Shown: positions 1 to 7,440, counted from the stretch's first letter. The stretch is 36,802 nucleotides of DNA from an uncultured Lachnospiraceae bacterium (GCA_947589095.1 CANQBX010000039.1:1-36802); one strand, 5' to 3'. The notes: generated by a model not told the origin, from the sequence alone. Made by a program: numbers and translations.

Positions 1-77
1 ATCCTTTCCTGCAACACTAACGGCAACTTTTTTGCCGGGGTCTTTAGAAGTGGAAGTTAACTTTTCACTTCACTGAA
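1..77. repeat. Left copy of a 77-bp exact terminal inverted repeat
   Basis: These 77 bases are the exact reverse complement of the last 77 bases of the window; the match stops at base 78. The repeat contains a small hairpin (CGGCAA/TTGCCG arms near 21-37) and a second, longer imperfect hairpin near 47-71. Read outward from the window, the repeat ends in an AGGAAAGG-like stretch. A length of exactly 77 matches a common de Bruijn k-mer size, so this is probably the assembly overlap into a longer multi-copy element. What lies beyond cannot be seen. Confidence 0.95.
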
Positions 78-204
78 GATTTATAACAACAGACTTACGA
101 TACTTAAGTTTTTTTAACGTCTGCCGGCAGCGGCTATGGAAGTACTGGAAATCCTTCCAGTCGTTCCCTATGGAATTCCCAGTGTCTGTATGGTACGATA
201 ATTT

Positions 205-232
205 TGTAACAGAAATGTAAAAAATATGTAAC
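205..232 (+). promoter_or_regulatory. Three TGTAA direct repeats with an 11-bp period
   Basis: TGTAAC (205-210), TGTAAA (216-221) and TGTAAC (227-232) recur exactly every 11 bp, immediately upstream of the CAP gene's ribosome binding site. Helically phased direct repeats of this kind are typical of OmpR/PhoB-family binding sites; the Bacillus Pho box has a similar period. The regulator and function are inferred only. No convincing sigma-A promoter was found between 78 and 204, although that stretch has a perfect 7-bp inverted repeat (144-150 with 155-161). Confidence 0.35.
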
Positions 233-247
233 ACAGGAGGGAAGCGG

Positions 248-1183
248 ATGAAAAGGATTATTTTTTACGCAGCGGCAGTGGGTATCTTCGTATCAAGCGT
301 TCTGGCAAAGCCGGCGCGCGGGGCTGCGCCGGTTTGCGCAGGCAGTTTAGCCGGCCGCGGGACAGCGGAACGGATGCTGACGGAACTGCGGAACGGAAAA
401 ATGAATGGCGGCGGGGAGCCCGAATGGTTCCCGGGCCAGGGGCCGGAGCTGAGCCGGGAGCCGGAGACGCAGGAGGCGGGAGCCGAATGGTTCCCGGGTC
501 AGGGGCCGGAGCAGCAGGAGACGCAGCCCCAGATCCCGGAAGTGCAGAAGCCGGATATACAGATTCCCGGCGTACAGGATCCATGGGCGGACCTGTTCCC
601 GTGGTTTTCCGGCCAGGGAGGGAATTTCTGGCAGCAGGGCGGCAGTCAGAACGGGTTCTGGTGGTGGAACGCTCCGGACCAGGAAAGCAACAGCGGGTCT
701 CAGCCCGGCGGCGGTCAGAGCGGCAGTCAGCAGGGCGGCGGTCAGAGCGGCAGTCCGGGACAGACGCCGGGAACAGGTGCGGGCGGCTGGGAAGGCGACG
801 GCACAGAGCCGGCGGCCTACGTCACCCGTATCGTTGAGCTGGTCAATGTCCAGCGGGCCGCGGCGGGACTGTCTCCTGTGACGGCTTCCGCGGTTCTTTC
901 CGCTGCGGCAGATGTACGTGCGCAGGAGATCGTGGGGAATTTCTCCCACTATCGTCCGAACGGAACCTATTTCAACACGGTTCTGGATCAGCGCGGAATC
1001 TCCTATAACGGCGCCGGTGAGAACATCGCCTATGGCTATGACACGCCGGAACGGGTCATGACGGAATGGATGAACAGCGCAAGTCACCGCGCGAATATCC
1101 TGGACAGCCGTTACACGAAGCTGGGGGTCGGATATTATGAGTATGGCGGTGTGAAATACTGGACGCAGATGTTTACATATTGA
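248..1183 (+). CDS. Secreted CAP (SCP/PR1) domain protein with repetitive linker
   Basis: The protein is 311 aa. An N-terminal signal peptide (about residues 1-25) implies export. A low-complexity middle part follows, with two WFPGQGPE motifs, a tryptophan-rich stretch, and Gly/Gln/Ser repeats from a 27-bp DNA period. The C-terminal 121 residues form a CAP domain: His234 in the HYRP motif, Glu268 in GENIAYG, and His280 in the SHRANIL motif are the usual cavity residues. Bacterial CAP proteins are secreted or wall-associated and their biochemical role is mostly unknown. The start has AGGAGG 8 nt upstream. No terminator follows, but the next gene has its own promoter. The repeats suggest a flexible or wall-spanning linker. 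Confidence 0.9.
   Translation: MKRIIFYAAAVGIFVSSVLAKPARGAAPVCAGSLAGRGTAERMLTELRNGKMNGGGEPEWFPGQGPELSREPETQEAGAEWFPGQGPEQQETQPQIPEVQKPDIQIPGVQDPWADLFPWFSGQGGNFWQQGGSQNGFWWWNAPDQESNSGSQPGGGQSGSQQGGGQSGSPGQTPGTGAGGWEGDGTEPAAYVTRIVELVNVQRAAAGLSPVTASAVLSAAADVRAQEIVGNFSHYRPNGTYFNTVLDQRGISYNGAGENIAYGYDTPERVMTEWMNSASHRANILDSRYTKLGVGYYEYGGVKYWTQMFTY
707..755 (+). repeat. Two 22-bp direct repeats, 27-bp period, within the CAP gene
   Basis: Identical 22-base copies lie at 707-728 and 734-755, a 27-bp (nine-codon) period encoding GGGQSGS-type units. An independent longer-period repeat encoding EWFPGQGPE lies at about 421 and 484 (63 bp apart). Both keep the reading frame, so copy number could vary without breaking the gene. 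Confidence 0.8.
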
Positions 1184-1226
1184 GAATTGCCGGGTATGTT
1201 CTATAGATTTTTATTTATATAGTCTC

Positions 1227-1255
1227 TATACATGGGATAAAAACTATGCTATACT
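1227..1255 (+). promoter_or_regulatory. Sigma-A promoter for the exonuclease gene
   Basis: An extended -10 element, TGC-TATACT (1247-1255), lies 17 nt after a weak -35 (TATACA, 1227-1232). The transcript would start near 1262, leaving a leader with a GC-rich hairpin at about 1283-1315 (GTTCG...CGAAC outer arms, GGCGG/CCGCC inner arms) before the start codon at 1346. Confidence 0.55.
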
Positions 1256-1345
1256 GTCCACACAGGTGTTTTAGATGGGATCGTTCGGGCGGTTTTACCG
1301 GCCGCCCGGGCGAACATTCATATTGTGAAACGGGCAGGACGCGGG

Positions 1346-2332
1346 ATGAGCGGGACGTACATTGTGTTCGATCTGGAATGGAACCAGAGTCCGAGCGGAA
1401 AAGAAAATTCCATAGAGCATTTCCCATTCGAGATCATCGAGATCGGTGCGGTGAAGCTGGATGAGCAGCTTCAGATCGTTTCCGAATACCATCAGCTGGT
1501 GACGCCGCAGGTCTATATGCAGCTGCATTACCGGATCATTCAGGTGACGCATCTGCATATGAAGGATCTGATAAGTCAGGGAAGCCGTTTCCCGGATGCC
1601 GTGAGGAGCTTCCTTGAATGGTGCGGAGAAGGGGCCATATTCTGTACGTGGGGTTCCATGGATCTGGTGGAGCTTCAGCGGAATATGGATTTCTACGGGA
1701 TGGAGAATCCTTTTGCGTTTCCTTTATGCTATTATGATGTACAGAAGCTGTACGCGCTCCAGCTGGGTGAGAACAACGAAAAGCTGTCGCTGGACCGTGT
1801 GGTGGAGGAGTTGGGACTGGAAGAGGCACGGCCCTTCCACCGGGCCCTGGATGACGCTTATTATACCGGCAAGGTGATGCAGGCGCTGGATTTCGGGACG
1901 CTTAAGGATTATCTGTCGGTAGATTATTACCGGCTTCCTGAAAATGCGGAGGAGGAGATCCGGCTGGAATTCCCGACCTATCTGAAATATGTGTCGCGGG
2001 AGTTTGCGTCGCGGGACGACGCCCTTGCGGATAGGAATGTGACCGAAATGGTCTGCCGGGAATGCAGGCGTATGCTTCGGAAGAAATTCCAGTGGTTTGC
2101 GGCCAGTTCCAGACAGTATCTCTGCCTGGCGGTCTGCCCGGAACACGGATATGTGCGGGGGAAGATACGGATCCGGAAGAAAGAGAAGGACGATGACAGC
2201 GTCTATGTGGTGAAGACCATGAAGCTGGTGGATGAGGCGGCTGCCCGAGAGGTTTTCGCGAAGCGGGAGGAGCAGAGACAGAAGAAGCGGGAGCACAGCC
2301 GGGAAAGACGCCTGGCGGCAAAGCGATCATGA
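1346..2332 (+). CDS. DEDDh 3'-5' exonuclease (KapD/ERI-1-like) with C-terminal Cys/His region
   Basis: The protein is 328 aa from ATG 1346, chosen because CAGGA lies 7 nt upstream; the GTG at 1325 has no ribosome binding site. It belongs to the DnaQ-like exonuclease fold. Exo I is VFDLEWN (Asp9, Glu11), Exo II includes Asp106 after CTWGSM, and Exo III is HRALDD (His165, Asp170), so all catalytic residues are present. Relatives include the B. subtilis sporulation inhibitor KapD and eukaryotic ERI-1 RNA exonucleases; the substrate here is unknown. After the nuclease domain there is a CxxC...CPEH region resembling a small zinc-binding module, and a very basic tail (many Arg/Lys in the last 50 residues) that could contact nucleic acid. 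It is monocistronic, ending at a bidirectional terminator. Confidence 0.85.
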   Translation: MSGTYIVFDLEWNQSPSGKENSIEHFPFEIIEIGAVKLDEQLQIVSEYHQLVTPQVYMQLHYRIIQVTHLHMKDLISQGSRFPDAVRSFLEWCGEGAIFCTWGSMDLVELQRNMDFYGMENPFAFPLCYYDVQKLYALQLGENNEKLSLDRVVEELGLEEARPFHRALDDAYYTGKVMQALDFGTLKDYLSVDYYRLPENAEEEIRLEFPTYLKYVSREFASRDDALADRNVTEMVCRECRRMLRKKFQWFAASSRQYLCLAVCPEHGYVRGKIRIRKKEKDDDSVYVVKTMKLVDEAAAREVFAKREEQRQKKREHSRERRLAAKRS

Positions 2333-2333
2333 G

Positions 2334-2360
2334 AAAAGCGGCGGTTCTTTCGCCGCTTTT
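2334..2360. terminator. Bidirectional intrinsic terminator
   Basis: Perfect 10-bp arms, AAAAGCGGCG (2334-2343) and CGCCGCTTTT (2351-2360), with a 7-nt loop. A run of A on one side and T on the other lets it stop both the exonuclease transcript (+) and the dacF transcript (-). Confidence 0.85.
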
Positions 2361-2404
2361 GCAATTGCGTCCGTATGCCGGTATGCCGGAAAACTCTGCC
2401 GGCG

Positions 2405-2428
2405 CCGAAGAAGCTACCGCTTCTTCGG
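2405..2428 (-). other. Hairpin with the dacF stop codon in its loop
   Basis: Perfect 9-bp arms (2405-2413 and 2420-2428) flank a six-base loop that contains the dacF TAG stop (2414-2416). There is no T-tract, so it is probably not itself a terminator; it may protect the 3' end of the mRNA. Confidence 0.6.
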
Positions 2429-3904
2429 ATGCCGCCCCCGGGACCGTCTCCGGGCGGTGTAATAGTTCCGGCGCCTCTCCATTTCCAGATCGATATCAAC
2501 GGCGGATACTCCGTCGCCCATACGCTCCATACGCTTCTGGCGCCGGCGCATGCGCGCTTCCGCTTCTTTCTTTTCCTGATAGGAGCGGATGGCCACGAAG
2601 AGGGCGAACACTGCGCCGAGGGCAGCAATGACGCCCAGTATGGTGAATACGATCGGGGGGATATAGAAGGGCGCCCGTTCCGGCTGCGCCGCGGCCGTGG
2701 ATTCCGCGGCGTCGCTTTCTGCCTGGAGCGTGATATCGCGGATCTCCTCCAGCATGGAAGCGGGAATGGAGGAGACGTCTCCTCCGACCGTGTTCATAGT
2801 CAGATAGGCGCAGCCAAGCGTTCGGTCGCCCCACAGATAATCGACACGCGCGATGGCGCCGGCCGGCGCATTTTCCGTCAGATCGTAGGTCAGACGCGAG
2901 GTCACGGAGGCCGGATCGCCGGATCGCGGAAGCGTCAGTGCGCCTGAAGGATCCAGCTGCAGGCCGGACAGTTCCGCCGCCGGAAGTCCCGCGATGACCA
3001 TATCATTTTCAACCGCTGTATAGGAGGAATCGAAATCCGCTGCCCGGACAGTCTGGAAATTCGTGAAACCGAAATCCAGCAGGGCTTTTGTATCCCGGTA
3101 GTGGGACTGGTGCCCGTTCAGCACGACGGCGACCAGGCGCATGCCGTCCCGCTCCGCGAAGGTGACCAGGGTATTGCCCGCCAGCGAGGTATAACCGGTC
3201 TTACCGCCCAGACAGCCGCTGTAATACTCCGGCATATTCTTCTTCAGCATCTTATGTCCCGGATAAATGCGTACGCCTTCCGGGTTTCGTTTCGTGACGG
3301 GCAGATCGTAATAAAGCGTGGAGTCAATCTTCATGAAGGTCTCGTTCTGAAGCGCCGCCCGGCCGATCAGGGCCATATCGTAGGCAGAGGTATAATGCTG
3401 GTCGTTGTTCAGCCCGCTGGGATTGGCGAAATGGGAATCCACGCAGCCCAGGGAACGGGCCTTCTCGTTCATCATCACGGCAAAATCGTCGATGCTTCCG
3501 GCTACGTGCTCCGCCAGGGCGTTGGCGACTTCGTTGGCTGATTTCAAAAGAAGTGCGTAAAGACAGTCGCGGACGCTTAAGGTATCGCCCTCGTCCAGAC
3601 CCGCGCTGGTACTGCCGGCTTCCACATTGTAGACCGCGTTGTGCGAGAATGTGACCGTTTCGTCCAGACTGCAGTTTTCCAGCACGATAAGAGCCGTCAG
3701 AATCTTGGTGATACTGGCGGGATAGTAAGCATTGTGGATATTCTTGCCGTAGAGGATCGCTCCGGTGGAGGCGTCCATGACAATGCCGCCTTCAGCCTCG
3801 ATGCTCACATTCTCCGGCCAGTCTCCGTCCGCGCGGGCTTCCCGCGCCGGCAGCAGGCCGAAGATCAGGATAAGGCACAGAAGAACGGAAATGATTCTCT
3901 TCAT
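2414..3904 (-). CDS. dacF: D-alanyl-D-alanine carboxypeptidase (DacF/PBP5 type)
   Basis: The protein is 496 aa, a penicillin-binding serine DD-carboxypeptidase that trims the terminal D-Ala from peptidoglycan stem peptides. All three active-site motifs are visible: SITK (Ser64-Lys67), SAN (Ser122-Asn124) and KTG (Lys235-Gly237). A signal peptide spans about residues 1-25. A C-terminal membrane helix (about 420-445) and a basic cytoplasmic tail of some 50 residues anchor it, instead of the amphipathic helix usual in PBP5; this makes it about 100 residues longer than B. subtilis DacF. It follows the DUF1461 gene by 48 nt and is probably co-transcribed with it. AGAAAGGA lies about 10 nt upstream of the start. 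Confidence 0.92.
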   Translation of the reverse strand: MKRIISVLLCLILIFGLLPAREARADGDWPENVSIEAEGGIVMDASTGAILYGKNIHNAYYPASITKILTALIVLENCSLDETVTFSHNAVYNVEAGSTSAGLDEGDTLSVRDCLYALLLKSANEVANALAEHVAGSIDDFAVMMNEKARSLGCVDSHFANPSGLNNDQHYTSAYDMALIGRAALQNETFMKIDSTLYYDLPVTKRNPEGVRIYPGHKMLKKNMPEYYSGCLGGKTGYTSLAGNTLVTFAERDGMRLVAVVLNGHQSHYRDTKALLDFGFTNFQTVRAADFDSSYTAVENDMVIAGLPAAELSGLQLDPSGALTLPRSGDPASVTSRLTYDLTENAPAGAIARVDYLWGDRTLGCAYLTMNTVGGDVSSIPASMLEEIRDITLQAESDAAESTAAAQPERAPFYIPPIVFTILGVIAALGAVFALFVAIRSYQEKKEAEARMRRRQKRMERMGDGVSAVDIDLEMERRRNYYTARRRSRGRHPKKR

Positions 3905-3952
3905 AAATTATAGGCTGATCCTTTCTTGCAATATGAGACGGGAGGGTTGCGG

Positions 3953-4651
3953 TTACCGTGCTTTCTTATGGCGCCGGTCGGCCAGCAGGATCCCGAGGCA
4001 TACCAGAAAGACGGCCGCCACGGATATACCGTAGACCAGCGCGATCCGCGCCGCCGTGTCCATGAAGAACGGTTCCGGCACGATATTGATCAGAAGATCG
4101 GTCCGGGGATCGAGGATCCACAGGTCGTTGTCGAAGAAAATATGGTGAAAAACGATAAAGTACTTCGAAAAATCTGAAAAAATAACCGCCGCCAGCACGC
4201 AGACCAAAGCGAAGAACAGTCCGGTTCCCGCGCAGACAGCCCGCGGAAGAACATGGCGCAGATTCGCCTTCGTTCCGGCCATAACGGCCAGGCAGACCGC
4301 AATGACCGCAAGACATATAAGCCGCAGCCGCAGGCCGCCGATGAACAGGCCGCGGACATCTTCCATATGCGCGATCTCGCGGTCGTTGAAGAATTCGCGG
4401 GGCTGACCGCCGACGATCGTCGGTACATGCAGATCCTCGCGCCTGCCGCGCAGGTACGCCATCATCTCATGCGTCACGTCCAACAGGTCGTCCATCTCCA
4501 TATGCACGGCGGCGGTGACGTTATATTTCGTGTATTCTTTCTCATAATAGCCCGGCGTCCAGTAGGCGACGGCTTCCACGGAGGTAAGCAGCAGCGCGGT
4601 CATCAGGCAGAAGGTCAGCACAATACCCAGTCCATAGTGGATATATTTCAT
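3953..4651 (-). CDS. DUF1461/TIGR01906 integral membrane protein
   Basis: The protein is 232 aa with four predicted membrane segments (about 7-29, 108-128, 141-161 and 202-224). It carries the signature region with FHHIFF, then Asp-Leu-Trp and the stretch ending in VPEPFF (about 168-198) that defines the TIGR01906 family in Firmicutes. An extracytoplasmic loop follows the first helix. The molecular function is unknown. AGGAAA lies 5 nt before the ATG, and a near-perfect promoter lies upstream. Its position just before dacF suggests a cell-envelope role, but that is inference. Confidence 0.85.
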   Translation of the reverse strand: MKYIHYGLGIVLTFCLMTALLLTSVEAVAYWTPGYYEKEYTKYNVTAAVHMEMDDLLDVTHEMMAYLRGRREDLHVPTIVGGQPREFFNDREIAHMEDVRGLFIGGLRLRLICLAVIAVCLAVMAGTKANLRHVLPRAVCAGTGLFFALVCVLAAVIFSDFSKYFIVFHHIFFDNDLWILDPRTDLLINIVPEPFFMDTAARIALVYGISVAAVFLVCLGILLADRRHKKAR

Positions 4652-4687
4652 GGTATTTCCTCGATTCCCTTATAAAAACTACCTTTC

Positions 4688-4716
4688 AGTATAGTAGAAA
4701 ACGGCCCGTTTGTCAA
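4688..4716 (-). promoter_or_regulatory. Consensus sigma-A promoter for the DUF1461-dacF operon
   Basis: On the minus strand, TTGACA (4711-4716) and TATACT (4688-4693) are separated by exactly 17 nt, one base from full consensus. Confidence 0.85.
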
Positions 4717-4754
4717 TGATCGCGCCGCAGCGCTCCCCTTCGCCGTCCGTATGC

Positions 4755-4779
4755 AAAAAGAGCGCCGTCGGGCGCTCTT
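4755..4779 (-). terminator. Intrinsic terminator of the DUF4145-SH3 gene
   Basis: Perfect 9-bp arms (4758-4766 and 4771-4779, AAGAGCGCC type) with a 4-nt loop are followed on the minus strand by a run of T (complement of 4755-4759). It sits just after the stop of the minus-strand gene ending at 4802. A second small hairpin (AGCAGA/TCTGCT) precedes it. Confidence 0.85.
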
Positions 4780-4801
4780 AGAGCAGATCGTTCTGCTATG
4801 G

Positions 4802-5707
4802 TCAATCCTGCGTCAGATACTGCTTTGACACATATGCCTGTGTGCCTTCATAATCAATGATGGCCCAGGTCTCATCGTAGTCGCCGATATACTCGACCAC
4901 GGTGTCTGTATCCAGAACGCCTAACCGGCGGCTGCTGGTGTTCGGTTCCGAGCGGACGTTCAGGTAATCGGTGGTCTTATAAACCGGAGCCGGCGTCGTC
5001 TCAGCCATGGTCTCGGGCGCCGCTGTCGTCGGGATCTCTTCCTCTGCCGCTGTCGTCGATTCGTCAGCCAGGGACTCTGTCGAAACTGCGGGAGCGGTCT
5101 CGTCCGGCGAAGAATCTCCGGAACGAAGCAGGCGTATAATCGCGATCACAACGATCAGCGCGACGACGACGATGGCGATGCGCATCAGGGCGTCGCTGGT
5201 CAGCGGGAAACCGTCCTGAGAACGCTTGCGGCTTCTGGAGGCGCTTGGCCGGGGCCTGGCCTGGCCGTTCCCGGCCTGGCGCTGCTGCGCCGGTCTCTGC
5301 TGGGAGCCGCGCTGCTGGGGTTTCTGCCGGGAATCATTCATATAGTCTTTGGAGAAGGTAACCGCTTCATGAGAGAGCAGCTGGCATGCCTGATTGGCGT
5401 CATAGGCATTCTCGTTGCCCTCGTGAGCGGCTTTATTGCCAAGAATACGGATCTTGTGGTAATGCTCGCAGGTAGTTTTGCTGATCCAGCGGTTGGAATA
5501 AAGCTCATCGATCAGGGATGACAGATCCTGGTTTGCGTTCGTAGTGGTGATAGCGGCTTTATCGCACAGATCCTGTACCATAAACTCCAGGGTCTGGCGG
5601 CACTTGATCATGGACAGATTGTATTTCCTCTGGCTGTTTAACAGCTGGGCGTCTTTGAGGCCCTGACGGATCTTATCCCAATTATTACCCGAAACTGGTG
5701 CTGGCAT
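4802..5707 (-). CDS. DUF4145-like domain, TM helix and extracytoplasmic SH3 domain protein
   Basis: The protein is 301 aa from the ATG at 5707, which has AGGAGGG 6 nt upstream; the longer GTG reading at 5818 starts upstream of the promoter -10 box and is rejected. In order: a helical cytoplasmic domain resembling DUF4145 (about 7-120, ending near the NKAAHEG motif), a Gln/Arg-rich linker, one membrane helix (about 175-194), a Thr/Glu-rich outer linker, and a bacterial SH3 domain (about 243-301, with YLNVRSEPN). SH3 domains of this kind often bind peptidoglycan, and DUF4145 is often found in defence or nuclease-linked proteins. The combination suggests a sensor bridging wall and cytoplasm, but its function is unknown. 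It is a single-gene unit. Confidence 0.8.
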   Translation of the reverse strand: MPAPVSGNNWDKIRQGLKDAQLLNSQRKYNLSMIKCRQTLEFMVQDLCDKAAITTTNANQDLSSLIDELYSNRWISKTTCEHYHKIRILGNKAAHEGNENAYDANQACQLLSHEAVTFSKDYMNDSRQKPQQRGSQQRPAQQRQAGNGQARPRPSASRSRKRSQDGFPLTSDALMRIAIVVVALIVVIAIIRLLRSGDSSPDETAPAVSTESLADESTTAAEEEIPTTAAPETMAETTPAPVYKTTDYLNVRSEPNTSSRRLGVLDTDTVVEYIGDYDETWAIIDYEGTQAYVSKQYLTQD

Positions 5708-5789
5708 AGATACCCTCCTTCTCGGCGATTCCGTATCGTACGGGTGGTTCGGCCTGCCGGATACGGCGAGGCGGTACACCTTTCTTTTC

Positions 5790-5795
5790 ATTATA
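5790..5795 (-). promoter_or_regulatory. -10 box for the DUF4145-SH3 gene
   Basis: A perfect TATAAT on the minus strand lies 82 nt upstream of the start codon. The matching -35 region is poor. It supports the internal ATG start of the gene. Confidence 0.5.
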
Positions 5796-5870
5796 CTATT
5801 AATCGACAAAATATGCACTAAAAATTTTCGAAAATTGGAGAAAAAATTAAAAATGTGGGGAAAATACAGG

Positions 5871-5899
5871 TTGAAATAGGAAAAAAGTAATGATATACT
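5871..5899 (+). promoter_or_regulatory. Sigma-A promoter for trmB
   Basis: TTGAAA (5871-5876) and TATACT (5894-5899) are spaced by 17 nt. Transcription would begin about 45 nt before the trmB start. Confidence 0.75.
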
Positions 5900-5951
5900 G
5901 GCCGCGAAGAATTAAGAATGAATCGGAAAGCCGCAAAAGGAGACAGAAACT

Positions 5952-6599
5952 ATGAGATTACGCCACATCACAGGCGCGGAGCAGCGGATCGCGGAGAGCG
6001 TTCATGTGGTTTCGGATCCGGAGACGCAGCGGGGCCGCTGGCAGGAAGTGTACGGGAATGACCGTCCGATCTATGTGGAGATCGGTATGGGAAAGGGAAA
6101 ATTCCTGATGGATCTGGCGCGGCAAAATCCGCAGTTCAATTACCTGGGCGTAGAGATCTATTCTTCCGTACTCTTAAAGGCGGTGCAGAAACAGGAGGAG
6201 GAGCGGCTGGGCAACGTCCGCTTCCTCTGCGTGGATGCGCTTAAGCTGGCAGAGATCCTGGCTCCCGGCGAGGCGGCGGGGATCTATCTGAATTTCTCTG
6301 ATCCCTGGCCGAAGGACAGGCATGCCAAACGGCGTCTGACATCGCCGCGTTTCCTGGCGGTCTATGACCGGATCCTGGCGCCGGACGGCGCGATAGAGTT
6401 TAAGACGGACAATCGGGGGCTTTTTGAATATTCGCTGGAATCGATCCCGGCGGCCGGGTGGGAAATCATTTATTCCACCTTCGATCTGCACCGCAGCGGG
6501 TACGCCGAAGGCAACGTGATGACCGAATACGAGGAGAAATTCGCGGCGGAAGGCAAACCGATCTGCAAACTGGTTGCAACCCGGCGGAAAAGAGAGTAA
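5952..6599 (+). CDS. trmB: tRNA (guanine-N7)-methyltransferase
   Basis: The protein is 215 aa, the normal TrmB length. It uses S-adenosylmethionine to make m7G46 in the variable loop of tRNAs. The Rossmann-fold SAM motif is seen in EIGMGKGKF, the conserved substrate motif in FSDPWPKDRHAKRRL, and a further family motif in FKTDN. AAAAGGAGA lies about 8 nt before the ATG. It is followed by a possible small gene and trxA in the same direction; a tRNA-Lys gene lies about 760 bp downstream. Confidence 0.95.
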   Translation: MRLRHITGAEQRIAESVHVVSDPETQRGRWQEVYGNDRPIYVEIGMGKGKFLMDLARQNPQFNYLGVEIYSSVLLKAVQKQEEERLGNVRFLCVDALKLAEILAPGEAAGIYLNFSDPWPKDRHAKRRLTSPRFLAVYDRILAPDGAIEFKTDNRGLFEYSLESIPAAGWEIIYSTFDLHRSGYAEGNVMTEYEEKFAAEGKPICKLVATRRKRE

Positions 6600-6637
6600 A
6601 ATATAGAAAAGTGGTAAAACTGGTGATATGGATGGGG

Positions 6638-6790
6638 ATGCGCGAGACGGTTCTGACGAAGCTGCAGCAGGCCACCTGCGATAAACCAGAGCTGAACCGG
6701 AGGTTTCTGCGGGTCTGGAAGTCGCTTAAGGATGTGGAGAAGGTCATACAGGGCGGAGACAGCGAAAAGAAGCGGAAGACCGGCAGATAA
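6638..6790 (+). CDS. Possible small basic protein downstream of trmB
   Basis: An open frame of 50 aa runs from ATG 6638 (alternatives GTG 6611, GTG 6623, ATG 6632) to TAA 6790. The product is basic and predicted helical, beginning MRETVLTKLQQ and ending in a Lys/Arg-rich tail. It fills most of the gap between trmB and trxA in the operon direction. No clear ribosome binding site is visible and no domain is recognised. It could be a genuine small protein read by coupling to trmB, or chance. Confidence 0.4.
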   Translation: MRETVLTKLQQATCDKPELNRRFLRVWKSLKDVEKVIQGGDSEKKRKTGR

Positions 6791-6886
6791 GGAAGCTTTA
6801 TCCGCAGGCCGCGGGCGCCCTGCCGTCCGGTCAGCGAACGAGCTGCGAAACCAGGATGCAACATATGAAGCGAGGAGGAGTACAAT

Positions 6887-7204
6887 ATGGCGAAAACAGT
6901 AACTACAGAAAGCTTTGATGCGGAAGTGTACAAAGCGGGCATGCCGGTGCTTGTGGATTTCTATGCCGACTGGTGCGGCCCCTGCAAGGCCATGGGTCCT
7001 GTGGTAGAGGCGCTGGCCGGCGAGTACGAGGGCCGGGCGAAGATTGTGAAGCTCAATGTGGATGAGAGCCAGGATATGGCGGTGAAGTACGGCGTCATGT
7101 CGATTCCCACATTCATCGTGTTCAAGGGCGAAGAGCCGGCGGCCAAGTTCATCGGCATGCAGGATAAGAAAACGCTGGCCGGCGCGCTGGACGCAGCCTT
7201 GTAG
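6887..7204 (+). CDS. trxA: Thioredoxin
   Basis: The protein is 105 aa, standard thioredoxin length, a cytoplasmic protein-disulfide reductase. The active site is WCGPCK (Cys30 and Cys33) and the cis-proline loop is MSIPTF. AGGAGGAG lies about 7 nt upstream. Hairpin-forming GC-rich sequence follows the stop (7212-7260), but no classical T-tract terminator is seen before the tRNA promoter. Confidence 0.95.
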   Translation: MAKTVTTESFDAEVYKAGMPVLVDFYADWCGPCKAMGPVVEALAGEYEGRAKIVKLNVDESQDMAVKYGVMSIPTFIVFKGEEPAAKFIGMQDKKTLAGALDAAL

Positions 7205-7297
7205 GGATGCCTGCGCGCCGTCTGACGGCCGGGTATATTGGCCTGCCTGCGCCGGATGGGCCGCGCCGCTGAAAATTTTCTCAAAAAATGAAAAAAG

Positions 7298-7330
7298 GGG
7301 GTTGACTTTTGTCAACCCCTGCGCTAAAAT
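7298..7330 (+). promoter_or_regulatory. tRNA-Lys promoter with -35 inside a perfect palindrome
   Basis: TTGACT (7302-7307) and TAAAAT (7325-7330) are spaced by 17 nt, and the tRNA begins about 32 nt after the -10 box. The -35 box lies inside a perfect 9-bp inverted repeat: GGGGTTGAC (7298-7306) and GTCAACCCC (7311-7319), 4-nt loop. Read on the minus strand the same hairpin is followed by a T-run and could terminate antisense transcription. Confidence 0.75.
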
Positions 7331-7361
7331 AATCCAGTGTTCGAGAGGAACTGAATAGAAT

Positions 7362-7434
7362 GCGCCCTTAGCTCAGTTGGTAGAGCAGTAGACTCTTAAT
7401 CTATTTGTCCAGGGTTCGAGTCCCTGAGGGCGCA
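7362..7434 (+). tRNA. tRNA-Lys (anticodon CUU)
   Basis: A 73-nt cloverleaf: acceptor arms GCGCCCT and AGGGCGC, D arm with GCTC/GAGC, anticodon stem GTAGA/TCTAT, anticodon CTT at 7395-7397, T arm CAGGG-TTCGAGT-CCCTG, discriminator A. The 3' CCA is not encoded. It has its own promoter and terminator. Confidence 0.97.
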
Positions 7435-7440
7435 CTGAAA

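Noticed and set aside
3915-3930. Similarity of the sequence before dacF to the window-end repeat (ATCCTTTC then TGCAA)
   Set aside because: Only about 14 bases resemble each other and the shared part is a ribosome-binding-site-like stretch; too short to call a repeat copy.
5708-5818. N-terminal extension of the DUF4145-SH3 gene from GTG 5818
   Set aside because: The extension covers the TATAAT promoter box, while ATG 5707 has an AGGAGGG site 6 nt upstream.
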